From positions 1-12,227 of the forward strand of contig JACFNW010000024.1 of NCBI GenBank assembly GCA_019454665.1: a DNA stretch of 12,227 nucleotides, given 5' to 3'. Numbering within the stretch: position 1 is the first letter of the stretch; the number at the start of each line of letters is the position of its first letter. The notes under the pieces were generated by a model. The model ran no database searches. It had not been told where the DNA came from and saw only the letters and a program-made list of their open reading frames with translations. This DNA comes from Fimbriimonadaceae bacterium (GTDB taxonomy: Bacteria > Armatimonadota > Fimbriimonadia > Fimbriimonadales > Fimbriimonadaceae). Position numbers and translations under genes: made by a program. This document shows positions 1 to 6,246 of the stretch, in pieces.

Positions 1-387
1 TTGGTCGCGACCCAGGAATCGCTCGATGGCGTTGCCGATGAGCTTGGGGTCGTTCGAGACCTTGACGTTGGCGATGGCGTTCACGGCAAGCGGAATGCCG
101 CCCTTGGAGTAGGCGCCGCGCACGCTGATGGGAACCTCTAAAACGTTCATGGACATGACGTCCACCTTGCGGATCCAAGGAATCTCAAACGCGGCGCCGC
201 CGAAAATGGGTCGGTAACCCCGCCGGCTCTCGCCTACGCGGCTTTTGCCGCCCGAGAGGATCAGCACCTTGTTGGGAGGGCAGATGCGGCGCAAACGCAC
301 CAGCATGCTGAACAGCGTCAGCATCACGACGGCCGCGACGAGCGCGGGAATCCAGTCCGATGCCTGCAGTAGTCTTTCGAAGTCCAA
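1..387 (-). CDS. Flotillin/SPFH-domain membrane protein, N-terminal fragment
   Basis: This reading frame is open to the left window edge and gives the first 129 residues of a longer protein. I place the start at a TTG (387-385) because AGGAGA (complement of 394-399) lies 6 nt upstream and no ATG gives a sensible N-terminus. Residues about 13-33 form one hydrophobic membrane anchor (IPALVAAVVMLTLFSMLV), followed by basic residues and CPPNKVLILSG. After it comes the pattern typical of flotillins: a glycine-rich turn, a second strand ending in P-W-I, then MSMNVLEVP, AYSKGGIPLAV and IANVKVSND, the beginning of the SPFH/band 7 fold. Flotillins scaffold membrane microdomains at the inner face of the cytoplasmic membrane. 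The coiled-coil C-terminal half lies outside the window, so a YqiK-like or other band 7 relative cannot be excluded. It is transcribed divergently from the fmdB gene; I see no convincing promoter in the 116 bp between them. Confidence 0.8.
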   Translation of the reverse strand, partial: MDFERLLQASDWIPALVAAVVMLTLFSMLVRLRRICPPNKVLILSGGKSRVGESRRGYRPIFGGAAFEIPWIRKVDVMSMNVLEVPISVRGAYSKGGIPLAVNAIANVKVSNDPKLIGNAIERFLGRDQ

Positions 388-503
388 TCTCGTTCTCCTG
401 TGAGCCAGACATTCTGGATACGGAGCAGAACTCCTGCCGGTTGAGCCGTAGCGGCCCAAAGTTGCATTCGCAGGGCGGTCTGGGTCACGATGCAACGGTT
501 CCG

Positions 504-836
504 ATGCCCGTCTTCGAGTTCCGTTGCGTCCAGTGCCGAAGTCGGTTCGCCAAACTGGTCGGCATGACCGCCGAGCCGGACGATTTGACCTGCCCCAAGT
601 GCGGGTCGCCGGGGGCCGAACGCTTGGTCAGCCGATTCGTGCGCGGACGCAGCGACGACGACCGTGTGGACGAACTCGCCGACCGCGTCGAACTGATGGG
701 CGAGCCCGAGAGTCCCAGTGCGATGCGCGGCTTGGTGCGCGAAATGGGCAAGGCGATGGAAGAAGACATGGCCGACGAAATGGAAGAACTCTACGAGGCC
801 GATGTCTCGGGCGAATCGGTGGACGAAGACCTATGA
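504..836 (+). CDS. FmdB-family zinc-ribbon regulatory protein
   Basis: A 110-residue protein. The start is the ATG at 504, because family members begin M-P-x-[FY]-E-F-x-C and the open frame upstream of it (from 360) is unlike anything and runs antisense into the flotillin start. MPVFEFRC opens a zinc ribbon with two CxxC knuckles (C8/C11 and C30/C33), followed by the usual basic 'RLVSRF' segment at 40-45. Residues 70-110 are strongly acidic and probably helical (many Glu, Asp and Met), as in longer FmdB proteins. The family is named after a putative regulator of formamidase/amidase genes, but most members have no demonstrated role, so the specific target here is unknown. No strong Shine-Dalgarno is visible. 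The stop codon overlaps the thymidine kinase start as ATGA, so the two are likely co-translated. Confidence 0.85.
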   Translation: MPVFEFRCVQCRSRFAKLVGMTAEPDDLTCPKCGSPGAERLVSRFVRGRSDDDRVDELADRVELMGEPESPSAMRGLVREMGKAMEEDMADEMEELYEADVSGESVDEDL

Positions 837-1501
837 AGAAAGCGGGAGACATCACCGTCATCTGCGGCAGCATGTTCGCAGGCAAAACCGAGGAACTCAT
901 CCGCCGCGCGCGACGCGCCCTCTACGCCAAACGCAAGGTCCAGGTGTTCAAACCCCGCGTGGACAGCCGCTATCACGAGTCCATGGTGGTGACCCACGAG
1001 GGAGTGCGGCACGAGGCGGTGCCCGTTTCCGGGGTCCGGGAGTTGGCCGAAGCGATCGCCGACGACACCGATGTCGTGCTGCTCGACGAGGCGCAGTTCT
1101 TCAGCAAGGACATCGTGCCTTTGGTTCAAGCGCTGGCTCGGTGCGGGCGCGACGTGATCGTGGCGGGGCTCGACCAGGATTTTCGACGCGAGCCGTTCGG
1201 CCCGATGCCCCAGCTGTTGGCGATCGCCGACGAGGTGGTGAAGTTGAGGGCGATCTGCATGAAGTCGGGCGACCCCGCCAGCCACACCTACCGGATCATT
1301 GACGGCAAACCGGCGGCAGCCGACGACCCGATCATCCTGATCGGCGCCACGGAGAGCTACGAGGCGCGCAGCCGAGCCGAGCATCGGCTGGCGGGCGAAC
1401 CGCCTGTGCCTCGGGGACCAAAGCCTTGGCTCAAGCTGATCGAGCCCGCTGGGCGCAACAAGAAGGGTGGAAGAGCGAAGCCCCGAAAGCCCACGAGCTA
1501 G
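833..1501 (+). CDS. tdk: Thymidine kinase (type II), zinc site degenerate
   Basis: A 222-residue cytosolic enzyme that phosphorylates thymidine (and deoxyuridine) to the monophosphate in pyrimidine salvage. Clear family features are the P-loop GSMFAGKT (12-19), the DEAQFF segment (85-90) with the presumed catalytic base E86, AGLDQDF (111-117) with the FRREPFG stretch, and the nucleoside-binding lasso region with G171 and Y176. The start is the ATG at 833, overlapping the fmdB stop as ATGA. In most members four Cys/His residues bind a structural zinc: CxxC, then CRx[CH]. Here the first pair is C142/S145 and the second pair is S180/E183, so only one ligand remains. The rest of the domain looks intact and the frame is unbroken, so I read it as a functional zinc-free variant and not a pseudogene. 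The C-terminal 25 residues are basic and Gly/Pro/Lys-rich. Confidence 0.93.
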   Translation: MKKAGDITVICGSMFAGKTEELIRRARRALYAKRKVQVFKPRVDSRYHESMVVTHEGVRHEAVPVSGVRELAEAIADDTDVVLLDEAQFFSKDIVPLVQALARCGRDVIVAGLDQDFRREPFGPMPQLLAIADEVVKLRAICMKSGDPASHTYRIIDGKPAAADDPIILIGATESYEARSRAEHRLAGEPPVPRGPKPWLKLIEPAGRNKKGGRAKPRKPTS

Positions 1502-1679
1502 CAGGTTCTACCAGATTCTCTTGCAGGGCCTTTAGGGATGTTCGCTTGCCTTCCGAGAATTCAACTGCAACAGTCTGTGGACAACGCGTGAAGACCGGCG
1601 TTCTCCTCTGGGGAATCGGGTCGCTTCAGCCGATCATTTCGTCACGTCGCCCCAGGTCTGCTGGATTCGAAGAGCGCCA

Positions 1680-2636
1680 ATGGTACAGCCGCATTTGAAG
1701 TCGCAAGAAACGCTCAACGACATCGCCACGAACACGGGCGATCTGCCGGCATTTCCGGCAGCGGCCCTGCAGATCATGCGGGAGTCCGAGTCGCCCACGT
1801 GTACAGCCGCACGCATCGCCGAGCTGATCAACCACGATCCGGCCCTGTGCGCCCGCGTGTTGCGATTGGCGAACAGTCCGTACTACGGCTTGGCGCGACA
1901 GGTGGCCGATGTTCAGGACGCCGTGGTGCTCCTCGGCTTGAGAAGCGTCCGCAACCTGGCGATGGTCGCGGCGACCTATGCCTGGATGTCCCAGCCGATC
2001 CGGGCCTACGACCTGCAGCCCAAGCAGATGTGGGTGAACGCGTTCGGCACGGCCAACATCGCCCAGGAAGTCGCCCGCATGGTGCGTGTGCCCGATGTGG
2101 ACCACGTCTTCACCGCTGGTTTGTTGCACGATTTGGGGAAGATCGCTATCGGTCTTTGGCTCGAGAAGCGCGCCCACGGCACCGTTCGCGTGCTGGTGCG
2201 GCAACTGCTCCGCAAGAACGCCACGTTCGATTTGGTCGAGCGACAAGTCTTGGGCTTCACCCACGCCGACGCGGGGAGCTATCTGGCCGAGTTGTGGAAC
2301 CTGCCCAAGTCCATCGTGGACGCCATCAAGTACCACCACGACCCAGACTTGTGCGATCCGGCCTCGAAGATCGTGGATTGCGTTCATGTCGGGATGGTGC
2401 TCAGCGAGAGCATGACCACCCAGATCCTCGCCGAGTTCGATGCCGAGGAAGGCGCGACGCCCGACGAGGCCGAGCCGGTTCTCGACCACAACGAGCCGCA
2501 ACGACCGAACGAGGGCGCCATGTTGCGGCTGCGTCTGAAAGACGAAGATCTGACGGACCTGAAAGAACGGTGCCTCGTCGCATTCCGAGGCTACGCCCAG
2601 ATGTTCGAAGACCCCGGCACGCGGCGCGCCGCATGA
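1680..2636 (+). CDS. HDOD-domain signalling protein
   Basis: A 318-residue single-domain HDOD protein, likely cytosolic. It starts with ATG at 1680 after 178 bp without a gene; that gap holds one DnaA-box-like nonamer (1576-1584) but no promoter I can defend. Family features are DLPAFPAAALQIM (21-33), the helix around INHDPALCARVLRLANSPYYG (50-70) and the AVVLLGLRSVRNL segment (81-93). The HD core is LLHDLGKI (148-155, H150/D151), with THADAGSYLAELWNLP (194-209) and YHHDP (218-222). Unlike many HDOD proteins, which have lost their metal ligands, this one keeps H150-D151, H195 and H219/H220, so hydrolase activity on a nucleotide or phosphoester is possible but not shown. HDOD proteins often work in chemotaxis, competence or c-di-GMP signalling, which fits the CheX gene downstream. 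The C-terminal ~75 residues are acidic and of unknown role. Confidence 0.88.
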   Translation: MVQPHLKSQETLNDIATNTGDLPAFPAAALQIMRESESPTCTAARIAELINHDPALCARVLRLANSPYYGLARQVADVQDAVVLLGLRSVRNLAMVAATYAWMSQPIRAYDLQPKQMWVNAFGTANIAQEVARMVRVPDVDHVFTAGLLHDLGKIAIGLWLEKRAHGTVRVLVRQLLRKNATFDLVERQVLGFTHADAGSYLAELWNLPKSIVDAIKYHHDPDLCDPASKIVDCVHVGMVLSESMTTQILAEFDAEEGATPDEAEPVLDHNEPQRPNEGAMLRLRLKDEDLTDLKERCLVAFRGYAQMFEDPGTRRAA

Positions 2637-2656
2637 CCTAAGCATCGGCGTCACAA

Positions 2657-2679
2657 CCTCCGACAATTGCCGTTGGAGG
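2657..2679 (+). terminator. Hairpin downstream of the HDOD gene, possible weak terminator
   Basis: An inverted repeat of 8 bp, CCTCCGAC (2657-2664) against GTTGGAGG (2672-2679), with one G-U pair and a 7-nt loop. It sits 20 bp after the HDOD stop codon. The following bases have only a short T run (gtttat, from about 2687), so intrinsic termination would be weak; it could instead protect the mRNA 3' end. Confidence 0.35.
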
Positions 2680-2711
2680 CCCTGACGGTTTATCGAGTTG
2701 GGGCAAAGCGA

Positions 2712-2768
2712 ATGGCTTCGATCAAGAGCAAGGCTTGGTGCGCGGATACTCCCGAGGTGGTCGTTTGA
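2712..2768 (+). CDS. Possible 18-codon upstream ORF coupled to cheX
   Basis: ATG at 2712 is preceded by GGGG (2700-2703) with 8 nt spacing and opens an 18-codon frame (MASIKSKAWCADTPEVVV). Its TGA (2766-2768) overlaps the proposed cheX TTG start (2765-2767) as TTGA. The arrangement would allow translational coupling. The peptide resembles nothing I know, and a frame this short could occur by chance. Confidence 0.25.
   Translation: MASIKSKAWCADTPEVVV
2754..2759 (+). promoter_or_regulatory. Ribosome-binding site that fixes the cheX start
   Basis: GAGGTG lies 5 nt before TTG 2765-2767. It supports this start over the in-frame TTG at 2735, which would add ten residues (VRGYSRGGR-like) that CheX proteins lack. 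Confidence 0.6.
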
Positions 2769-3253
2769 AGGCCGAGTACGTCAACCCCTTTGTGGCTGCC
2801 ACCGGTCAGACGTTGCGAGAAGTGCTGGGTATCGCCGTTCGGCGCGGCGAGCCCGACGCCTTGGCAGAACTCGCCACCCATGAACAGGTCAACATCGCCA
2901 TCGGCATCACGGGAGATGTCCAAGGCATGCTGATCGTCGGCATGTCGGTCCTCACCGCCGACCGAATCGCCAGCCAGATCACCCAACAACAGATCGTCAC
3001 ATTCGACCAAGTGGCCGCCCAAACCGTCGCCGAACTTTCGAACCGCATAGCGGACCACGCGATCATCGGGCTCGAGGACCACGGATACACGTGCGATGCC
3101 ACACCGCCCACGGTGATTCGAGGCAAGAACGTGAAGATGGACACGATGGGCGTCGCAACGCTCAAACTTCCGTTCGATCTGGGCGAGCACGGCGAAGTGA
3201 CCATCGCGCTCAGTCTTGGCGAGCGGTTGGAAGGCCTGCTCTCCGCGGCTTAG
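2765..3253 (+). CDS. cheX: CheX-type chemotaxis phosphatase
   Basis: A 162-residue protein of the CheC/CheX/FliY family, which dephosphorylates CheY-P and thereby resets chemotaxis or other response-regulator outputs in the cytosol. Starting at TTG 2765 the N-terminus reads MKAEYVNPFVAATGQTL, matching the family's usual opening (x-A-E-Y-I-N-P-F), and a good GAGGTG lies just upstream. The phosphatase signature is the E-x-x-N in VAELSNRIADHA (E90, N93), within the expected D-x8-E-x2-N-x3 helix. The later TPPTVIRGKNV segment (113-123) also fits. Only one ExxN helix is visible, as expected for CheX and not for the two-site CheC. No cheA, cheY or receptor gene is in the window, so the partner is unknown; the HDOD gene is 128 bp upstream on the same strand. 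Confidence 0.87.
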   Translation: MKAEYVNPFVAATGQTLREVLGIAVRRGEPDALAELATHEQVNIAIGITGDVQGMLIVGMSVLTADRIASQITQQQIVTFDQVAAQTVAELSNRIADHAIIGLEDHGYTCDATPPTVIRGKNVKMDTMGVATLKLPFDLGEHGEVTIALSLGERLEGLLSAA

Positions 3254-3377
3254 CGTGACCTTTTTGCTCGACCGCGCCGTCAAGTAGAGCATCGTACTGC
3301 GCGTCGAACGATGTCCGGCCCCCGCCATCGCGGCCGATGGCCGTCTCCCTTCTCGCTTCGTCGTCCGCGAGCGGGCC

Positions 3378-3851
3378 GTGTTCACTGGGGGTTCGTTCGA
3401 GGTCGTTCGCGAGCCAACGCCTTGGGTCAAGGACTACGACGCTTTGGAAGACGCCCTCCACTTGTTGCCGGCAAGGCACCGCCTGGAACGCTGGCTCGGA
3501 CTGGTTGCGCTCCGCGGAGATTCGGTCGTCGGTACGTTGCTGGCTCTCGCCGACGATCCCACTTACGTCCCCCCGATCGGCGCCGAGGGCGTATGGGTGG
3601 CCGACATCCGTGTGGACCCTTCGGTGCGAGGCGCGGGGGTGGGTTCGGCGCTCTGGGCGGCAGCCGAGGCTTGGACGCTGGAAACGGGGCGGTGCGAGCT
3701 GTGGGTCGAGACGCAGGACGTCAACGTGCCCGCTTGTCGTTTCTATCAGAAGATGGGCTGTAGAGTCGCTTCGGTGGACGCTCGCGCCTACCCGCCGGAG
3801 TTGGGGGAGGCGCGGGTGATCTGGTTCAAGCGTATGGACGCTGGGCCTTAG
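3378..3851 (+). CDS. GNAT N-acetyltransferase, streptothricin-acetyltransferase-like
   Basis: A 157-residue acetyl-CoA-dependent N-acetyltransferase. The acetyl-CoA pyrophosphate loop is seen in IRVDPSVRGAGVGSALW (R-G-A-G-V-G) at about 76-92. It is followed by CELWVETQDVNVPACRFYQKMGC (about 105-127, N and FY conserved) and an aromatic C-terminal strand (VIWFKRM). The WVETQ-x-VNVPAC-x-FYxKxG run is characteristic of the subgroup that includes streptothricin acetyltransferases (SatA/Sat4 type). This is family-level evidence only; the acceptor amine may be a cell metabolite. The GTG at 3378 is the only ATG/GTG/TTG start in frame after the stop at 3285-3287; no strong ribosome-binding site precedes it, so the N-terminus is uncertain by a few residues. 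The 124 bp between cheX and this gene hold only a 5-bp GC hairpin (3332-3344). Confidence 0.85.
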   Translation: MFTGGSFEVVREPTPWVKDYDALEDALHLLPARHRLERWLGLVALRGDSVVGTLLALADDPTYVPPIGAEGVWVADIRVDPSVRGAGVGSALWAAAEAWTLETGRCELWVETQDVNVPACRFYQKMGCRVASVDARAYPPELGEARVIWFKRMDAGP

Positions 3852-3857
3852 GCCGCC

Positions 3858-3886
3858 TTGCACATCCAGCCGAATCGTGCTATGAT
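3858..3886 (+). promoter_or_regulatory. Strong sigma-70-type promoter upstream of the rsgA leader
   Basis: TTGCAC (3858-3863) and TATGAT (3881-3886) are separated by exactly 17 bp, and TGC immediately before the -10 makes it an extended -10. Four or five of six bases match consensus in each box. It starts 7 bp after the acetyltransferase stop codon and would give transcripts beginning near 3892-3894. Confidence 0.72.
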
Positions 3887-3893
3887 GCTCGGA

Positions 3894-3910
3894 ACCGGCG
3901 AATCGCCGGT
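3894..3910 (+). other. Hairpin at the predicted 5' end of the transcript
   Basis: ACCGGCG / CGCCGGT is a perfect 7-bp stem closed by an AAT loop. It begins within a base or two of the predicted start site, which is the position of 5' stabilising hairpins. Confidence 0.6.
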
Positions 3911-3945
3911 CACAATTCCAACCCAGGAGGGGCCACGCAGCACAC

Positions 3946-3996
3946 ATGTTTACAGCAGAAACCGCCATCACGCTCGGCTCCTCGGCCGCGCGCTAA
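3946..3996 (+). CDS. Possible 16-codon leader ORF
   Basis: ATG (3946) to TAA (3994-3996) encodes MFTAETAITLGSSAAR. AGGAGGGG lies upstream, but the 13-nt spacing is longer than optimal. The last seven codons form the 5' arm of the 13-bp hairpin, and the TAA lies in its loop, so translation would melt the hairpin. Nothing in the residues suggests amino-acid-specific attenuation. Confidence 0.3.
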   Translation: MFTAETAITLGSSAAR

Positions 3997-4016
3997 GCGA
4001 GACGAGGGAGCCGGGC
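3972..4016 (+). other. Long 13-bp hairpin in the rsgA leader
   Basis: Positions 3972-3984 pair with 4003-4016 over 13 bp, with one bulged G (4006) and one T-G pair. The 18-nt loop contains a further CGC-TAA-GCG mini-stem. No U tract follows, so it is not a standard intrinsic terminator. Confidence 0.6.
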
Positions 4017-4025
4017 AGCTCAATC

Positions 4026-4043
4026 CTCGACCCTTTGGTCGAG
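4026..4043 (+). other. 7-bp hairpin in the rsgA leader
   Basis: CTCGACC pairs perfectly with GGTCGAG around a CTTT tetraloop. It can be extended through GCTC (4018-4021)/GAGC (4041-4044) in an alternative fold, and AGCCT (4042-4046) could instead pair with AGGCT (4065-4069). This leaves room for mutually exclusive structures. Confidence 0.5.
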
Positions 4044-4120
4044 CCTGTCGCGGCATTCCCCGAGAGGCTTCGATCCCGCCCCTGAGCCGATCATTCGGCG
4101 CTTGAGGATCAGCAGCACCA

Positions 4121-5449
4121 TTGTCTTTCGCTTTCGATGATGACGCGGCCGAACGTCGCCGCCGCCCTCGCCATTCGGGCAAGCACAAGTCCAAGGACCG
4201 CCCCGCCCACGACCCCAAAACCTCGACCGTCTCCGCACTCGTGCTCAGCCAGCAAGGGTCGCGGATCGAAGTCGCCCTCGACGGGACGACCGTGTTCGCG
4301 CAATGCCGCGTGCCCGGCGTCGTGCCCGGCGATCTCGTCCAACTCAAAGGGGACGCCTGGAACCGGCTCGTCGTCTCGATCTCGCCTCGCACGACCGAAT
4401 TGCGGCGGCTGGGAGCGGACGGGCGCAAGGTCAAGCCCATCGCGGCCAACCTCGACCTCGGGGTCGTTGTTACCACCGTGACCGACCCGGCCTTCAAACC
4501 TCGCCTGATTGACCGCTATCTGGCCGCGTTCTGGCGCGGGGGAATGAAGCCCCTGATCGTGCTCAACAAGGTGGACCTGGGCACGGCCGACGAGCTGGCG
4601 CATGCCCGCAGCGAACTGGAGGCGTTCGCCGCCGTCGGGGTGCCTTGGTTCGAGGTTTCCTGCTCGACGGGTGACGGCATCGAGCCGCTGCGCGAAGCGT
4701 TGGTGGGCCAACTGTCGGTGCTGGTGGGCCACTCGGGGGTCGGCAAGTCGTCCCTGATGAACGCCCTGAGCGGCCACCGGCTCGCCGCAACGGGCCATGT
4801 GAACGAAGACACGGGCAAGGGGCGGCACACCACGACCACATCGCACTTGCGCGTCCTCCCCGGGGGCGCGCGCGTGATAGACACGCCGGGTGTCCGCACG
4901 TTCGCCGTGGACTTCGAATCCGCCGAGGAGGTGGAGGCGGCCTTCCCCGAGTTCGCCAGACATGCAAGGCGATGCGAACCCGGGTGTCGGCATCAAGGCG
5001 AAGAGGGGTGCGGCGTGGGCGAGGCGCTGGCGCGCGGCGAGATCCACCCGGGACGTTACAAGGCCTATCGGGGGCTGCTCGCGGAAACCACCGGCGAGCC
5101 CGATCCCACGTTCGGCGGGTTTGTTTGCGGCCATTGTGGTGCGGACGTCGTTCCCGATGGTGCGGGTTCGGGGCACCGCAACCACTGTCCGCGATGCCTG
5201 CACAGCCGCCATCTGGACACGCGGCCGGGCGACCGGGCGTCCGGATGCGGAGGGGACATGGAGCCCGTGGCCGTTTGGGTGCGGCGCGGCGGCGAGTGGG
5301 CGATCATCCACCGTTGCGGCCGCTGCGGGGCGTTCTCGTCGAACCGCATCGCGGCGGACGACAACCAGTTCGTGCTGCTCTCGCTTGGGGCGCGTGCGCT
5401 GGCGAACCCGCCGTTTCCCGTGGACCGGCTGGACCAGGAGGTGGTTTGA
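4121..5449 (+). CDS. rsgA: RsgA ribosome-assembly GTPase fused to an RNHCP zinc domain
   Basis: A 442-residue protein. TTG 4121 is the first possible start after an in-frame TGA at 4103-4105. RsgA acts late in 30S subunit maturation and is activated by the small subunit. The domain order is: a basic, charged N-terminal tail (1-33), an OB-fold (about 35-95), and a circularly permuted GTPase with G4 NKVD (149-152), SCSTGDG (180-186), the P-loop GHSGVGKSS (203-211), a G2 threonine near 237-240 and G3 DTPG (254-257). The RsgA zinc motif follows with C285, C289, H291 and C297. After about residue 331, where ordinary RsgA ends, comes a complete RNHCP domain: FVCGHCG (334-340), RNHCPRCL (353-360), PGDR (369-372), HRCGRCG (397-403) and NRIAADDN (408-415). 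Its two CxxC pairs and the conserved His/Cys suggest zinc binding; its function is unknown. The mlaE gene starts 15 bp downstream. Confidence 0.94.
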   Translation: MSFAFDDDAAERRRRPRHSGKHKSKDRPAHDPKTSTVSALVLSQQGSRIEVALDGTTVFAQCRVPGVVPGDLVQLKGDAWNRLVVSISPRTTELRRLGADGRKVKPIAANLDLGVVVTTVTDPAFKPRLIDRYLAAFWRGGMKPLIVLNKVDLGTADELAHARSELEAFAAVGVPWFEVSCSTGDGIEPLREALVGQLSVLVGHSGVGKSSLMNALSGHRLAATGHVNEDTGKGRHTTTTSHLRVLPGGARVIDTPGVRTFAVDFESAEEVEAAFPEFARHARRCEPGCRHQGEEGCGVGEALARGEIHPGRYKAYRGLLAETTGEPDPTFGGFVCGHCGADVVPDGAGSGHRNHCPRCLHSRHLDTRPGDRASGCGGDMEPVAVWVRRGGEWAIIHRCGRCGAFSSNRIAADDNQFVLLSLGARALANPPFPVDRLDQEVV

Positions 5450-5464
5450 AGGTATCGTCCCAGC

Positions 5465-6235
5465 GTGGCGAAGCCCGCAGCCGACTCACCTTTGCGCCCG
5501 CTCATCGCGGCGGTCGAGTTCGTGGGCGAGTGCACGTTGATCGTCTGGGACGCGTTCCGCCGCCTGTTCGCCCGCCCGTTCGAGTGGCGCGAGACGCTGG
5601 CCCAGATGGCGTTCATCGGAGTCTCGTCCGTGCCCATCGTGGCGCTGACGAGTTTCTTCTCCGGCGCGGTCCTGGCGCTCTATGGGGCCGAGTTCTTGGT
5701 TCGGTTCGGGGCGGGATCGTTGGCGGGAGCGACCGTTGGCCTTTCGATGACCCGCGAGATCGCGCCCGTGTTGGCGGGGATCATGGTCGCGGGCCGGTGT
5801 GGTTCGGCGATGGCGGCCCAGATCGGCTCGATGGCGGTCACCGAGCAGCTCGATGCCCTTCGCATGCTCAGCGTCCATCCCACCAACTACCTGGTCATCC
5901 CGCGCATCTTGGCCGGCGTGCTCATGCTGCCCGTGCTCGCGCTGGTGGGCATGTACACGGGGGTGTTCGGGGGGCTTCTGGTGTCCCAGGCGAACGGTGT
6001 GCCCAGCGGGGCGTTCATCCAGTCCATCCAGCAGTACGTCGAGCCTTGGGACTTCATCGGCGGCATGTTGAAAATGCCCGTGTTCGGTCTGATCATCGCC
6101 GTCGTCGCGTGCCAACAGGGGTTGCGGACGAAGGGTGGCGCCGTGGGCGTCGGTCAGGCCACGACGCGTTGCGTCGTCATCTCGATGGTGCTGATCTACG
6201 TGGCCAACTACTTCCTGGCCGAACTCCTCTACTGA
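5465..6235 (+). CDS. mlaE: MlaE-type lipid ABC transporter permease
   Basis: A 256-residue inner-membrane permease of the MlaE family, which in the Mla system moves phospholipids between inner and outer membranes together with MlaF (ATPase), MlaD (MCE protein) and others. The start is GTG 5465, with AAGGT (5449-5453) upstream and only 15 bp after rsgA, so it is likely co-transcribed. The family core is unmistakable at 97-147: REIAPVLAGIMVAGR, GSAMAAQIGSM, VTEQLDAL, then YLVIPR. The second conserved block is at 216-250 (CQQGL, KGGAVGVGQATT, VANYF). Hydrophobic segments lie near 48-74, 99-115, 144-173, 199-217 and 235-254. Neither an ATPase nor an MCE partner is visible here, so those are probably encoded elsewhere in the genome. 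The next gene runs in the opposite direction after 11 bp. Confidence 0.93.
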   Translation: MAKPAADSPLRPLIAAVEFVGECTLIVWDAFRRLFARPFEWRETLAQMAFIGVSSVPIVALTSFFSGAVLALYGAEFLVRFGAGSLAGATVGLSMTREIAPVLAGIMVAGRCGSAMAAQIGSMAVTEQLDALRMLSVHPTNYLVIPRILAGVLMLPVLALVGMYTGVFGGLLVSQANGVPSGAFIQSIQQYVEPWDFIGGMLKMPVFGLIIAVVACQQGLRTKGGAVGVGQATTRCVVISMVLIYVANYFLAELLY

Positions 6236-6246
6236 GGCTTGCCGAG

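Larger units (their letters stand above)
3893..4120 (+). ncRNA. Structured leader of rsgA or independent small RNA (candidate)
   Basis: About 230 bases between the predicted transcription start and the rsgA TTG codon. The segment contains a 5'-terminal hairpin, a Shine-Dalgarno-like AGGAGGGG (3925-3932), a 16-codon ORF, a 13-bp hairpin and a 7-bp hairpin. I compared it by eye with common riboswitches, tRNA, tmRNA, 6S and SRP RNA and found no match. There is no T tract marking an end, so it could be an rsgA 5' leader with regulatory folds or a separate RNA processed from it. Confidence 0.4.

Noticed and set aside
524..1501. Extended 325-residue version of thymidine kinase starting at 524
   Set aside because: The added N-terminus is the out-of-frame Arg-rich reading of fmdB; the ATG at 833 fits the family length and the ATGA overlap.
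1576..1584. TGTGGACAA, a DnaA-box-like nonamer (complement TTGTCCACA)
   Set aside because: It is a single copy with no AT-rich stretch, no cluster of boxes and no dnaA/dnaN nearby; likely chance.
3254..3270. TTTTT run after cheX as a terminator
   Set aside because: No stable stem precedes it; the surrounding bases do not pair over more than about three positions.
3858..4085. 75-codon frame starting inside the -35 box of the leader promoter
   Set aside because: It would begin upstream of the predicted transcription start, has no ribosome-binding site and no recognisable sequence.
4008..4090. tRNA-like pieces (GCAGCTCAAT and TTCGATC) in the rsgA leader
   Set aside because: The supposed T-stem does not pair (C opposite C next to the loop), there is no anticodon arm and no acceptor stem.
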